DNA of 64,000 bases from Oscillospiraceae bacterium (GTDB lineage: Bacteria > Bacillota > Clostridia > Saccharofermentanales > Saccharofermentanaceae): positions 124,001 through 188,000 of the forward strand of contig FWXP01000001.1 in assembly GCA_900176545.1 (NCBI GenBank), written 5' to 3'. The notes under the pieces were generated by a model, which was given only the letters and a program-made list of their open reading frames with translations, was not told the origin of the DNA and searched no databases. Shown one piece after another: positions 47,610 to 56,723 of this stretch (position 1 is the stretch's first letter; each line of letters starts with the position of its first letter). The position numbers and the translations under genes were made by a program.

Positions 47610-48495
47610 ATCTGTCTCCTTTTATGTATTCTGATGAGTAGTGGACCGTGAGCTTCTGATCTTTCCCAAGTGAGCGTTCGATAATAGACGGTATCTTGCC
47701 AAGACCTGATCTGTCTGAGGGATCATCGGAGGGAAGCAGGATATCGACATAGTCGCAGTCTCTTATAAGGCTGCAAGTATCGGATATCCTGAATCCTTCG
47801 ATGACGGACAGTGTCGTGACAGAAGGGGACGTTCCTGCCACGGACAAGTCCTTAAGATACTTAAGGAGCGATCGTATCGTGGATATGTCATTGTCGAATA
47901 CATCATCGGGATCTTGCGGCTTTCCCGGTGTCATGAAACCCTTGATATCGGGATTGCAGTAATCGAGGATATCTTCAGGCCTGAAGTCTTTGTCACGCAC
48001 TCTTTGAAGAAGGGTTGTAAGTGATCCGAAGTCCGGGCCGCTCTTTATCTGCGTCGGCATTCGAAGTCCGGACATAAGATCGATCCTTACTGTCAGATCA
48101 GTATCTGATGTCAGAGGATCGAAGAACTTATCGATCATAGCTTCACGTTCGCTTATGTATGTAAAGGGAAGAAGGATATGAGATCTTCCTTTGGGCGTGA
48201 TCTCTGATATCCGTGCTTCTGCTGAAGGGATAAGACCTCGAAGTTCCGTGATAAGAGAAGAACAGTCAACGTATCTTTTGCTTCCGTGAAAGATCGGGAT
48301 CGCGTTCGGATCATCCTTCATATCATGCTTACCGTCATAGAGGATAACGCATTTGTCGCAGATCTCTCTAAGTTCATCACATAGAGGACTTCCGCTCATG
48401 GCGATATAAGCATTAGGAAAGACTGGAGTGAGCCTTAATCTCAAAAGTTCACTCAAATAACTATCATCTGATCTTACTTCGATAAGTACAGCCAT
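47584..48495 (-). CDS. TadZ/CpaE-like protein lacking Walker A
   Basis: 303 residues from ATG 48495 (GGAGG upstream, MAVLIEVRSDDSYLSELL). The first 90 residues look like an atypical receiver fold, and the rest has a ParA/MinD-like length but no GKGG P-loop. Position at the head of a tad operon, before tadA, suggests TadZ, which localises the pilus machine. The sequence link is weak, so this is inference from context. Confidence 0.55.
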   Translation of the reverse strand: MAVLIEVRSDDSYLSELLRLRLTPVFPNAYIAMSGSPLCDELREICDKCVILYDGKHDMKDDPNAIPIFHGSKRYVDCSSLITELRGLIPSAEARISEITPKGRSHILLPFTYISEREAMIDKFFDPLTSDTDLTVRIDLMSGLRMPTQIKSGPDFGSLTTLLQRVRDKDFRPEDILDYCNPDIKGFMTPGKPQDPDDVFDNDISTIRSLLKYLKDLSVAGTSPSVTTLSVIEGFRISDTCSLIRDCDYVDILLPSDDPSDRSGLGKIPSIIERSLGKDQKLTVHYSSEYIKGDRYASRSNRY

Positions 48496-48565
48496 TTCTA
48501 TTACCTCCGTTTGTCTATGAATGGGATTGTAAAGACATTCAAGAGGAAATTGGGACAAAAAAGTA

Positions 48566-48595
48566 CTGAATTTTCGACAATTTTCGACAATTCAG
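48566..48595. promoter_or_regulatory. Tandem TTTTCGACAA repeat with inverted ends
   Basis: Two adjacent copies of TTTTCGACAA (48571-48580 and 48581-48590) flanked by CTGAA and TTCAG, which are inverted repeats. It lies between the divergent tadZ-like and metK transcription units, so it may be an operator. Confidence 0.45.
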
Positions 48596-48604
48596 CGTTT
48601 TTCC

Positions 48605-48634
48605 TTGACCGTCCGTCTCACTGAGTGTTAGAAT
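48605..48634 (+). promoter_or_regulatory. Promoter of the metK leader
   Basis: TTGACC (48605-48610), 18-bp spacer ending in TGT, TAGAAT (48629-48634). Strong match with an extended -10. Transcription would start about 20 nt before the riboswitch aptamer. Confidence 0.85.
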
Positions 48635-48660
48635 CACACGTGAATATTTAAAGTTCACTA

Positions 48661-48803
48661 CTTATCAAGAGTGGCGGAGGGAACCGGCCCTACGAAGCCC
48701 GGCAACCGCGGAAAGCAGCGGTGCCAATTCCGGCAGGGAAACCTGAAAGATGAGAGGCATATATCAATGATCGGTCTTCCTCTCATAAGGAAGACTTTTT
48801 TAT
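48661..48803 (+). ncRNA. SAM-I (S-box) riboswitch with terminator
   Basis: Aptamer 48661-48754: P1 CTTATC with GATGAG, the conserved AGAGTGGCGGAGGG, GGCAACC, GGTGCCAATTCC and GAAAGATGAGAGG segments. Expression platform: ATGAGAGG (48750-48757) can pair with CCTCTCAT (48779-48786) as antiterminator; the alternative is the terminator GTCTTCC/GGAAGAC (48774-48795) plus TTTTTT. SAM binding should therefore stop transcription of metK. Confidence 0.96.
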
Positions 48804-48851
48804 TGGTCCTGTCGTTTTAAATTAAAGTATTGAACGGAAAGGAACATTATC

Positions 48852-50045
48852 ATGAGAAACAGAAAAGGCAAGTGGCTCTTTACATCAGAGTCAGTAACAG
48901 AGGGACATCCCGATAAGATCTGCGATCAGATCTCCGACAGCGTTCTTGACGCTATCTTAGAGCAGGATCCCAAGGCAAGAGTTGCATGTGAGACTTGTAC
49001 TACAACAGGTATGGTACTCGTTATGGGTGAGATCTCCACATCTGCATATGTTGATATCCCTTCCATCGTCAGAGATCGTATCAAGGAGATAGGTTATGAC
49101 GGCTCCGACGCAGGATTCGATTACAAGACTTGCGCTGTTCTTACATCTATCGATGAGCAGTCCGCAGATATCGCTATGGGTGTCGATGCATCACTTGAGA
49201 GCCGCGGAGGCGACAAGGCTGATTACGATACCGGTGCAGGCGATCAGGGTATGATGTTCGGTTATGCAAACGACGATACTAAGGAGCTCATGCCCCTTCC
49301 TATCTCTCTTGCTCACAAGCTCTCGTATAAGCTTACAGAAGTACGTAAGGCTGATGCAAACAGCTTCCTTCGTCCCGATGGTAAGAGCCAGGTAACTGTA
49401 GAATACTTTGACGATAAGCCGGTCAGGATCGATACTGTCCTTATCTCTACACAGCATAAGGATTCCGTAAGTCATGAAGAGCTTGAGAAGTTCATAAAGG
49501 AGAACATCATCGATCCCGTTATCCCTTCAGATCTCGTTGACGAGAACACAAGGATCATCGTTAATCCTACCGGCAGGTTCGTTATCGGCGGACCTCAGGG
49601 TGACTCAGGTCTTACGGGAAGAAAGATCATCGTTGATACATACGGCGGATTCGGCCGTCACGGCGGCGGAGCTTTCTCAGGTAAGGATCCTACGAAGGTA
49701 GACAGATCCGCAGCTTATGCGGCAAGATACATCGCTAAGAATATCGTTGCTTCAGGCGTAGCAAGAGAAGCTGAGGTTCAGCTTGCTTATGCTATAGGTG
49801 TTGCAAAGCCCGTATCCGTAATGGTAGATACATTCGGTACAGGTAAGATCGAGGATACCAAGATCTCCGAGATCGTAAACGAGATCTTCGATCTTCGCCC
49901 TGCGGCTATCATCGATACTCTCGACCTTCGCCGTCCTTTCTATGCTAAGACAGCTGCTTACGGTCACTTCGGCAGAGAGGATCAGGGCTTCACTTGGGAG
50001 AAGACTGACAAGGCAGATCTTATCAGATCCAAGGCAGGCATCTGA
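48852..50045 (+). CDS. metK: S-adenosylmethionine synthetase
   Basis: 397 residues, full length. Family motifs [12 protein letters not shown] near the N-terminus, [12 protein letters not shown] (about 130) and [19 protein letters not shown]. Makes SAM from methionine and ATP. Controlled by the S-box riboswitch directly upstream, so the product represses its own gene. The RecD2-type helicase follows after 6 bp and may be co-regulated. Confidence 0.98.
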   Translation: MRNRKGKWLFTSESVTEGHPDKICDQISDSVLDAILEQDPKARVACETCTTTGMVLVMGEISTSAYVDIPSIVRDRIKEIGYDGSDAGFDYKTCAVLTSIDEQSADIAMGVDASLESRGGDKADYDTGAGDQGMMFGYANDDTKELMPLPISLAHKLSYKLTEVRKADANSFLRPDGKSQVTVEYFDDKPVRIDTVLISTQHKDSVSHEELEKFIKENIIDPVIPSDLVDENTRIIVNPTGRFVIGGPQGDSGLTGRKIIVDTYGGFGRHGGGAFSGKDPTKVDRSAAYAARYIAKNIVASGVAREAEVQLAYAIGVAKPVSVMVDTFGTGKIEDTKISEIVNEIFDLRPAAIIDTLDLRRPFYAKTAAYGHFGREDQGFTWEKTDKADLIRSKAGI

Positions 50046-50051
50046 TAACAG

Positions 50052-52337
50052 ATGGAGGAAGATAAGTCTTTCATTCCTTCAAAGGAACTCATAGGTAAAG
50101 ACATCAAGGACATTATCGTTGTTGCAGTTAAGAAGATCTACTGCAACAACGGTTTTGTTATTTTTGCGTGTGAAGGAAGATTTACCGTAAAGGGCAATTA
50201 CGGCATCGATATCGTTGAAGGTTCTTCCTATAAGGTATCAGGCAGAGTCGGCCAATACGGCAAGGACATCCAGATCAATGCGTCTTCCATAGAACTTGTT
50301 AAGAGCGAAGACGATTCATTGAAGCTCCTTGCGAATTTTCTTCAGGATCATTTCGAGGGGCTGGGAAAGAAAACGGCAGAAAAGCTTACTTCTCAATATA
50401 AGGAACGAGTACTCGATGTTCTTCTAGAGACCCCTAAGGAAGCAGCCAAGGAGATAGCCGGGCTTTCTTCCGCTAAGGCCCTTCTTTATTCGGAGACGAT
50501 AGACAGGGATGAGGCTTTCCTCAGATCTCTCATGGCTCTTCGTCTTCTCGGGCTTTCAAAGGCTCAGTCTCTTGAGGCATATGACGAATTCGGTCTTACT
50601 GCCGCGAAGGACGCTGAGGAGAATCCCTACAGGCTCCTGAGATGTAACGGTATAGGTTTTGAGACATGTGAGAGGATAGCTTCTGATAAAGGTATGGATC
50701 TTATAGATCCTTTGAGGTTTGCAGGTGCTGTAGAAGCTGTCCTTTTTGAGCTTCATATGTCTTCAGGCAGTACTTTCTTTGCACCTGATGTAGTAAAGAG
50801 TCATGCAATGACGCTGCTCTTTAAGGGTGAGAACTACAAAGAGGATCTTGTAGATCCGGTATATGACGATGCCCTTGAACTTGCGGTAAAGAACAGGAGC
50901 ATAGTCATATACAGATTCACTGAAGATAAGTGCGAAGGCTGCAAGGCCGACGATAGCGGTGCCAGGATAGCTTTAAGGCTCTACTTTACCGCTGAGGCGG
51001 ATATAAAGAGGGAGATAGAATCCTTTGTAAGAGCCAAGGTAAAGGATCCCGACAGGGAGAGAGCCAAGAAGAGGATATTCTCACTTGCTTCCGAGATGGA
51101 TATTGTACCGGATAAGATGCAGGAGGAAGCTTTGTTGCTTTCTATGTATCAGCCGATCTGCGTTATAACCGGAGGTCCCGGTACCGGCAAGACAACGATC
51201 ACCGGTATCCTCGCAGAACATTTCAGAAGAGAAAAGATAAAGTGTGAATTCTGTGCACCTACGGGCAGAGCCGCCAAGAGACTTTCCGAGGCATCCGGTG
51301 TCAAGGCTAATACCATACACAGGCTCTTGCAGATGAATTCCGATCCTTCCGAGAACATTAGATTCTGCAGGAACAGGGATAATCCCATAGAGGCCAGGGT
51401 AATAGTTGTCGATGAGGCCTCCATGATCGATACTATCGTATTCTCGGCGCTTCTTAAGGCGATAAAGAAGAATTCATCGCTGATCCTTATCGGCGATCCT
51501 GATCAGCTTCCTTCCGTCGGAGCAGGCAATGTGCTGGAGGATATATTATCATGCACGGCAGTACCCAGGGTCAGGCTTCAGTATGTATTCAGGCAAAAGG
51601 ATGAGAGTTCCATTGCCTCCAACAGCAGAAGGATACTTGAAGGTACGGATCCTGTGCCCAATAAGACCGACTTTGAGATAATAAGGACAGAATCTGATGA
51701 GGATGCCCTTGCAATAGTAAAGGAACTCTATGTCCCGGCGCTTCAAAGAGGTGAAGATACACTTATACTGAGCCCGACTAAGCAGAATCTCTTAGGTACG
51801 ATAAATATCAATCTGGAGCTTCAAAGCGCCGTTATCTCTGCCGACACGCCGGGCATAAAGATAAGAGAAGGTCTTACCATCCATGAGGGCGACCGAGTGA
51901 TGCAGGTCAAGAATAACTACAAAGCCGAATATTATGACCCTGACGAGATGGCGACCATGAGCGGAGTCTTTAACGGAGAGACGGGAACTGTCGGCGGAAA
52001 GGACTATCTTACCAATGTGGTCGATATCCTCTTTGATGACGGCAGGAGAGTAGGATACGATCAGAAGATGCTGGGAGATATCGAACTGGCGTACGCAGTT
52101 ACTGTCCATAAGGCTCAGGGATGTGAGTTCGATCATGTCATCGTTGCGCTGGGTAAGATGAGCAATATGCTCTCTAACAGGAAACTTCTCTATACTGCCG
52201 TTACAAGAGGTAAGAAGAAGGTGACCGTTGTCGACTCGTGCGGAAGGCTTTCCAAGATGATCTCTTCCGGCTACAGGAATACAAGGGATACTTCCCTTGG
52301 GGACTTTCTTCGAATAGTACAGGGGAGATACGAGTAA
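50052..52337 (+). CDS. recD2: RecD2-type ATP-dependent DNA helicase
   Basis: 761 residues. N-terminal OB-like region with HhH motifs (about 1-200), typical of RecD2 but absent from RecBCD RecD. Then a SF1B helicase: Walker A GGPGTGKTTI (about 374), VVDEASMID (Walker B), GDPDQLPSVG, and late motif YAVTVHKAQGCEFD, ending with YTAVTRGKKK. Unwinds DNA 5' to 3' in repair. Runs on from metK and overlaps comFC by one base. Confidence 0.93.
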   Translation: MEEDKSFIPSKELIGKDIKDIIVVAVKKIYCNNGFVIFACEGRFTVKGNYGIDIVEGSSYKVSGRVGQYGKDIQINASSIELVKSEDDSLKLLANFLQDHFEGLGKKTAEKLTSQYKERVLDVLLETPKEAAKEIAGLSSAKALLYSETIDRDEAFLRSLMALRLLGLSKAQSLEAYDEFGLTAAKDAEENPYRLLRCNGIGFETCERIASDKGMDLIDPLRFAGAVEAVLFELHMSSGSTFFAPDVVKSHAMTLLFKGENYKEDLVDPVYDDALELAVKNRSIVIYRFTEDKCEGCKADDSGARIALRLYFTAEADIKREIESFVRAKVKDPDRERAKKRIFSLASEMDIVPDKMQEEALLLSMYQPICVITGGPGTGKTTITGILAEHFRREKIKCEFCAPTGRAAKRLSEASGVKANTIHRLLQMNSDPSENIRFCRNRDNPIEARVIVVDEASMIDTIVFSALLKAIKKNSSLILIGDPDQLPSVGAGNVLEDILSCTAVPRVRLQYVFRQKDESSIASNSRRILEGTDPVPNKTDFEIIRTESDEDALAIVKELYVPALQRGEDTLILSPTKQNLLGTININLELQSAVISADTPGIKIREGLTIHEGDRVMQVKNNYKAEYYDPDEMATMSGVFNGETGTVGGKDYLTNVVDILFDDGRRVGYDQKMLGDIELAYAVTVHKAQGCEFDHVIVALGKMSNMLSNRKLLYTAVTRGKKKVTVVDSCGRLSKMISSGYRNTRDTSLGDFLRIVQGRYE

Positions 52338-53068
52338 TGGGTATCTTAAAGGATGCCGTATCACTTTTGCTTCCTGCAAGATGCTCCGTGTGCGGAAGAC
52401 TTGCGGATGCTTCTGACAGGTTGAAGACAGAGCTTCCCGGAGAACTGGAACTATGCTTCGACTGTTTGTCGCGCATGATCCCGGAAGATAAGGACAAGCG
52501 CTGGCTCTTATGTCTGTCGAATCCTTATATCGGTGATCCGATCCCTTCCATGCCGTTATATATGCCCTTCAAGTATGAAGGTTTCTTCAAGGACGCCATA
52601 GCTTCCGTTAAGTTCAAGAAAGATATGGACCTGGCGGTGTTCCTGGGAAGGGTTCTGGGAAAGCTGGCACAAGAGGATAACATAACAGGAGACATCATAG
52701 TCCCGATACCTTTGTCGCACGAAAGGCAGACTGAGCGCGGCTTCAATCAGGCCTCTGTTATCGCACATGAGTTATCAAAGGCACTTCGTATTCCCGTAAT
52801 GGACGAGATCCTCGTAAGGACACGAGATACGCTTCGCCAGTCCGAACTCAAAATGGACGACAGCCGTGCATCCAACATAAAGGATGCATTTGCATTAAGC
52901 CCCGAGTGGGATATGAAGGGTAACAGGATCCTGATAGTCGATGATGTCGTTACTACGGGTCATACTCTGCATGAAGCAGGTGAGGTGCTGCACTATGCCG
53001 GAGCTCAAAGCGTAGCCGGGATAGTACTGTGCGGCAACAGATACGTTAAGAATGATGAACCTTTCTAA
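52337..53068 (+). CDS. comFC: ComFC-type phosphoribosyltransferase-fold protein
   Basis: 243 residues from ATG 52337 (TAATG overlap, AGGGGAG upstream). N-terminal zinc-finger-like Cys pairs (CSVCGRL, CFDC), then a PRTase fold with the PRPP loop ILIVDDVVTTGHTL (about 202-215) and the PLSHERQTERGFNQA segment typical of ComFC. In transformable Firmicutes it supports DNA uptake; here no comFA is adjacent. Role beyond the family is unknown. Confidence 0.9.
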   Translation: MGILKDAVSLLLPARCSVCGRLADASDRLKTELPGELELCFDCLSRMIPEDKDKRWLLCLSNPYIGDPIPSMPLYMPFKYEGFFKDAIASVKFKKDMDLAVFLGRVLGKLAQEDNITGDIIVPIPLSHERQTERGFNQASVIAHELSKALRIPVMDEILVRTRDTLRQSELKMDDSRASNIKDAFALSPEWDMKGNRILIVDDVVTTGHTLHEAGEVLHYAGAQSVAGIVLCGNRYVKNDEPF

Positions 53069-53102
53069 AATGTCAATTAACCATGAATTTTCTGTGTAAG
53101 TG

Positions 53103-53131
53103 TTGGCTAAACGCTTATTTAAATATATAAT
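53103..53131 (+). promoter_or_regulatory. Promoter of the structured RNA
   Basis: TTGGCT (53103-53108), 17-bp spacer, perfect TATAAT (53126-53131). The expected start (about 53135-53138) coincides with the first bases of the closing helix of the RNA. Confidence 0.85.
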
Positions 53132-53134
53132 AAA

Positions 53135-53302
53135 GACAACCTGAGATGGGTGGGCTCTATGTTGAACCTTCATGACGTAAAATGGAACCCGGGTCGGCTG
53201 ACGTAGGTCAAGCCTCTATAGGTGGAAGACGCAAATCAGTTGCAGGGTACCGCCCTTGAGAAATCGGGGTGTCAAAAAGGGTTTGCTCATGTCAGGCTTT
53301 TT
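53135..53302 (+). ncRNA. Structured RNA of unknown class (6S-like or cysE leader)
   Basis: Starts at a good promoter. The first bases GACAACC pair with GGGGTGTC (53266-53273), and GGGC (53152-53155) with GCCC (53252-53255), closing a long domain. Inside are GGCTGAC/GTCAAGCC with one bulge (53196-53214) and GCAA/TTGC (53231-53243). A T-run at 53298-53302 could end it, but the hairpin before it is weak (AAAAAG/CTTTTT). CCCTT (53253) may alternatively pair with AAGGG (53277), so switching is possible. No T-box core was found. Confidence 0.55.
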
Positions 53303-53328
53303 ATGCGTATTAATAGACAGGATAATCG

Positions 53329-54033
53329 ATGAGCTTACTTTATGATGCAAGGCAGATAGCTAAGAGAGACCCGGCCGCAAGAAGTGTGGTCGGTGTTATT
53401 TTTCTGTATTCCGGCTTTCATGCTATCGTCTACCATCGCGTAAGTCATTTTTTCTACAGGCATAAATTGTTGTCCGTTGCCCGTTGGGTATCCCAGGTCG
53501 GAAGACATAAGACCGGTGTAGAGATCCATCCCGGAGCCAAGATCGGTAAGGGTCTCTTTATCGATCACGGTATGGGTATCGTTATCGGTGAGACTGCCGT
53601 CATAGGCGATAACTGCACCATCTATCACGGAGTTACATTAGGCGGTAGAGGCCACAGCAGAGGTCAGAGACGTCATCCTGTCATCGGAGATAATGTTCTG
53701 GTAGGTGCGGGAGCTAAGCTCCTCGGACCTATCACCGTAGGTAATGATGTCAGTATCGGTGCTAATGCGGTAGTCCTTCACGACATTCCCGATTATGCCA
53801 CTGTAGTAGGCGTTCCCGGTAAGGTCGTAAGGATCGACGGCAAGCCTATGACATCTCACGCCGTAGAACTTGACCATTCTCTTTCAGACGATCCTTTGGA
53901 GACCGAGATGCAGCAGCTTGTCAATACAGTCAACAGCCTGCAGGGCACTATCATGGATCTTAAGCAGCAGATAAATGATCTTCATAAAGAAAGGACATCC
54001 GATAACGAAGAGCCCGATGATGGACGATGTTGA
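53329..54033 (+). CDS. cysE: Serine O-acetyltransferase
   Basis: 234 residues, EpsC-type (shorter N-terminus than E. coli CysE). Hexapeptide left-handed helix: GVEIHPGAKIGKGLFIDHG, then YHGVTLGGRGHSRGQRRHP with the catalytic His and coenzyme A region. Makes O-acetylserine for cysteine synthesis. The C-terminus has a short coiled-coil-like extension. cysS follows, the usual clostridial cysteine cluster. Confidence 0.96.
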   Translation: MSLLYDARQIAKRDPAARSVVGVIFLYSGFHAIVYHRVSHFFYRHKLLSVARWVSQVGRHKTGVEIHPGAKIGKGLFIDHGMGIVIGETAVIGDNCTIYHGVTLGGRGHSRGQRRHPVIGDNVLVGAGAKLLGPITVGNDVSIGANAVVLHDIPDYATVVGVPGKVVRIDGKPMTSHAVELDHSLSDDPLETEMQQLVNTVNSLQGTIMDLKQQINDLHKERTSDNEEPDDGRC

Positions 54034-54086
54034 CGCTGTAATGAGTCAGCCAAGAAGATCATGAAAATAACGAATGGAGAATACAA

Positions 54087-55493
54087 ATGAAGCTTTTTAA
54101 TACACTTACGAGAACCAAAGACGAATTCAAGACGATAGAGCCCGGCAAGGTCAAGATGTATGCTTGCGGTCCTACGGTATATAACTACTTCCATCTGGGA
54201 AATGCACGTCCTTTCGTAACTTTCGATACTCTTAGAAGATATCTGGAGTATAGGGGATATGAGGTCGAGTTCTGCCAGAACTTTACCGATATCGACGATA
54301 AGATGATCAAGCGCGCCAACGAGGAAGGCGTTACCGTTAAGGACATCGCAGAGAGATATATCAAGGAATACTATGTGGATGCAGACGGACTTAACTGCAA
54401 GCGTCCTACATATCAGCCCAGGGCAACAGAGTCGATCGGTGCTATCATCGGCATCGTCAAGGCTTTATACGATCAGGGTATCGCTTATGTCATCGAAGGT
54501 GACGGAGTTTACTATGACGTTACCAAGAAGGAAGATTACGGTAAGCTCTCTCATTACAATCTTGATGAGCTCAATGCCGGCGGCGGTGAGCGCAAGGCTT
54601 CCTACGAAGGGAAGAAGAATCCCGGTGATTTTGCTATCTGGAAGTTCAAGAAGGAAGGCGAGCCTTCCTGGAATTCTCCCTGGGGTGAGGGAAGACCCGG
54701 TTGGCATATCGAGTGCTCTGCCATGATCAAGAAGCACCTCGGAAATACTATCGATATCCACGGCGGCGGACAGGATCTTATCTTCCCCCATCATGAGAAC
54801 GAGATCGCTCAGAGTGAGTCTGCTAACGGATGCACTCTTGCCAACTACTGGGTACATAATGCTTTCGTAAATGTTGACGGCGAGAAGATGAGCAAGTCTC
54901 TCGGCAATTTCTTCACTATCAGGGATATCGTTAAGCATTTCCCTTATGAAGTCATCAGGTTCTTTATCCTTTCCGGTCATTACAGGATGCCCATCAATTT
55001 CTCTGATGAGCTCCTTAAGGCTTCTCAGACCGGCCTTCAGAGGATCGCTACATGCGCCGCTAACCTGAAGTTCAACATCGAGAGTGATGCTTATAACGGC
55101 GATGATGCGTCTGCATCCGAGGCTGTAAAGGCTGCCGCACAGGAAGCACACGACAGCTTCGTTGCTCATATGGACGATGACCTTAATACTGCTGATGCCA
55201 TCACTGACATCTACACACTCGTTAAGGCTGCTAATACGGCTATCGATAATAAGGCTTCAAAGGAAGCTCTTCAGGTCGCTCTTGATATGCTTAATGAGAT
55301 AACGGGTGTCCTTGGTATCGTACTCAAGGTTGAAGAAGATATCCCTGCTGAGATCACAGAGCTCGTTGAGCAGAGAGCAGCTGCAAAGAAGGCCAAGGAC
55401 TTCGCAGAAGCTGACAGGATCAGGGACCTTATAACATCCAAGGGCTATTCCGTAAAGGATACTCCTAACGGACCTCAGGTAGAGAAATTATGA
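54087..55493 (+). CDS. cysS: Cysteinyl-tRNA synthetase
   Basis: 468 residues. Class I synthetase: zinc-ligand Cys in ACGPTVYNYFHLGNARP (HIGH-like HLGN), GWHIECSAMIKKHLG, and GEKMSKSLGNF (KMSKS). Charges tRNA-Cys. Its stop overlaps the mrnC start by 4 bp, so cysS-mrnC-rlmB is one tightly packed unit as in many Firmicutes. Confidence 0.98.
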   Translation: MKLFNTLTRTKDEFKTIEPGKVKMYACGPTVYNYFHLGNARPFVTFDTLRRYLEYRGYEVEFCQNFTDIDDKMIKRANEEGVTVKDIAERYIKEYYVDADGLNCKRPTYQPRATESIGAIIGIVKALYDQGIAYVIEGDGVYYDVTKKEDYGKLSHYNLDELNAGGGERKASYEGKKNPGDFAIWKFKKEGEPSWNSPWGEGRPGWHIECSAMIKKHLGNTIDIHGGGQDLIFPHHENEIAQSESANGCTLANYWVHNAFVNVDGEKMSKSLGNFFTIRDIVKHFPYEVIRFFILSGHYRMPINFSDELLKASQTGLQRIATCAANLKFNIESDAYNGDDASASEAVKAAAQEAHDSFVAHMDDDLNTADAITDIYTLVKAANTAIDNKASKEALQVALDMLNEITGVLGIVLKVEEDIPAEITELVEQRAAAKKAKDFAEADRIRDLITSKGYSVKDTPNGPQVEKL

Positions 55494-55894
55494 TCGTTCC
55501 TTTTATCGCATCGGATCTTCGTGAGATAAATTCATCGTCTCTCGCTTATATCGGCGATGCCGTTTATGAGCTCTATTCTCGATGTCATGTCTCCCTCAGG
55601 TCCTCATCCCAGTCGGGAAAGATGCATAAGATGACAGTTAAGTATGTAAGCGCTCAGTCCCAGGCTCTTGCCATAAGAGCCTTGGAGCCTGAGCTTACTG
55701 ACGCAGAGGCTGACTTCTTCAGGAGAGGAAAGAACTCTAACCCCGGCACGATGGCTAAGAACTCAAGCCCTGCGGACTATATGTATGCTACGGGTTTTGA
55801 GGCTCTCGTCGGCTATCTTTTCTTGAACAATGAAGAAGAGAGACTGGAATATATAATCAACAAGGCATTTGAGGTAATTGACAGTGAAGGATAA
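55490..55894 (+). CDS. mrnC: Mini-ribonuclease III
   Basis: 134 residues, an RNase III catalytic domain without the dsRNA-binding domain. SLAYIGDAVYELYSRCHV carries the acidic active-site residues; later KNSNPGTMAKNSSPADYMYATGFEALVGYLFL is conserved. Processes 23S rRNA ends in Firmicutes. Position between cysS and rlmB is the standard synteny. Confidence 0.96.
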   Translation: MIVPFIASDLREINSSSLAYIGDAVYELYSRCHVSLRSSSQSGKMHKMTVKYVSAQSQALAIRALEPELTDAEADFFRRGKNSNPGTMAKNSSPADYMYATGFEALVGYLFLNNEEERLEYIINKAFEVIDSEG

Positions 55895-56723
55895 CAGGAA
55901 CTACGGCAAAGGCGGCAGAAAGTTCGATAAGACTTCAAGAGCAGATAACTCTTATAAGGCTGAGACTCCCGAGCCGTCCGCTGACAGACTCGAGGGAAGA
56001 AATGCCGTTACTGAGGCTATCAATGCGGGCCGTGAGATAAATAAGCTCTGGATACTTGAACCCTCAGGCGGACTAAGGCTGGATCCCGGACTTGCCAAGA
56101 TACTTGATGAAGCCAATAAGCGTAAGATCGTAGTTATCAGGTCACCCAGGAATGTATTGGACAGGATGAGCCAGACTCACAATCATCAGGGTGTCATCGC
56201 GGCTGTCGCAAGCCATGAATATGTCGAGATCGACGATATCCTTAAGAAGGCGGAATCAGAGGGAAGACAGCCTCTCCTCGTTGTTCTTGATGAATTAAAA
56301 GATGCATATAACTTAGGATCCGTGTTAAGGATCGCAGATGCGGCAGGTGTTGACGGTGTAGTTATCCCCAAGCACAGATCCATAGGCCTTGATTCAGTAG
56401 TGGCAAAAGCTTCCGCAGGTGCCATAGAATATGTTCCCGTAGCCAGGGTAACGAATATTGCGCAGACTCTTCGTGAACTCAAGGAGAAGCACGGATTCTG
56501 GGTGTGCGGAACTGCTGCCGAAGGTTCTACGCCGTACGACAAGGCTGACTATAAGGGTGCTCTTGCTATCGTCATCGGAAGTGAAGGCGAAGGAATGAGG
56601 GATTCGGTACAGAAGGAATGCGATTTCCTCTTATCGATACCGATGGCAGGAACGGTCAACAGCTTGAATGCTGCAGTTGCAGCCGGAATAGTAGTTTTTG
56701 AGGCGGTAAAGGGAAGACGATGA
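55884..56723 (+). CDS. rlmB: 23S rRNA (guanosine-2'-O)-methyltransferase RlmB
   Basis: 279 residues from GTG 55884, which lies 9 bp after GAGG; a TTG at 55878 is too close. Basic N-terminal extension, LEGRNAVTEAI substrate-binding domain, then a SpoU/TrmH knot with LVVLDELKDAYNLGSVLRIADAAGV, IVIGSEGEGM and IPMAGTVNSLNAAVAAGI. Methylates G2251 in the ribosomal peptidyl-transferase region. Overlaps mrnC and is followed by a lipoprotein gene through ATGA. Confidence 0.95.
   Translation: MKDNRNYGKGGRKFDKTSRADNSYKAETPEPSADRLEGRNAVTEAINAGREINKLWILEPSGGLRLDPGLAKILDEANKRKIVVIRSPRNVLDRMSQTHNHQGVIAAVASHEYVEIDDILKKAESEGRQPLLVVLDELKDAYNLGSVLRIADAAGVDGVVIPKHRSIGLDSVVAKASAGAIEYVPVARVTNIAQTLRELKEKHGFWVCGTAAEGSTPYDKADYKGALAIVIGSEGEGMRDSVQKECDFLLSIPMAGTVNSLNAAVAAGIVVFEAVKGRR

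Noticed and set aside
53135-53302. T-box riboswitch for cysteine
   Set aside because: The expected AGGGTGGNACCGCG core is not present (only AGGGTACCGC), so the UGGN pairing site for tRNA is missing.
53329-54033. Other hexapeptide acyltransferase (sugar O-acetyltransferase)
   Set aside because: The conserved HGVTLGGRG segment and the position before cysS fit serine acetyltransferase.
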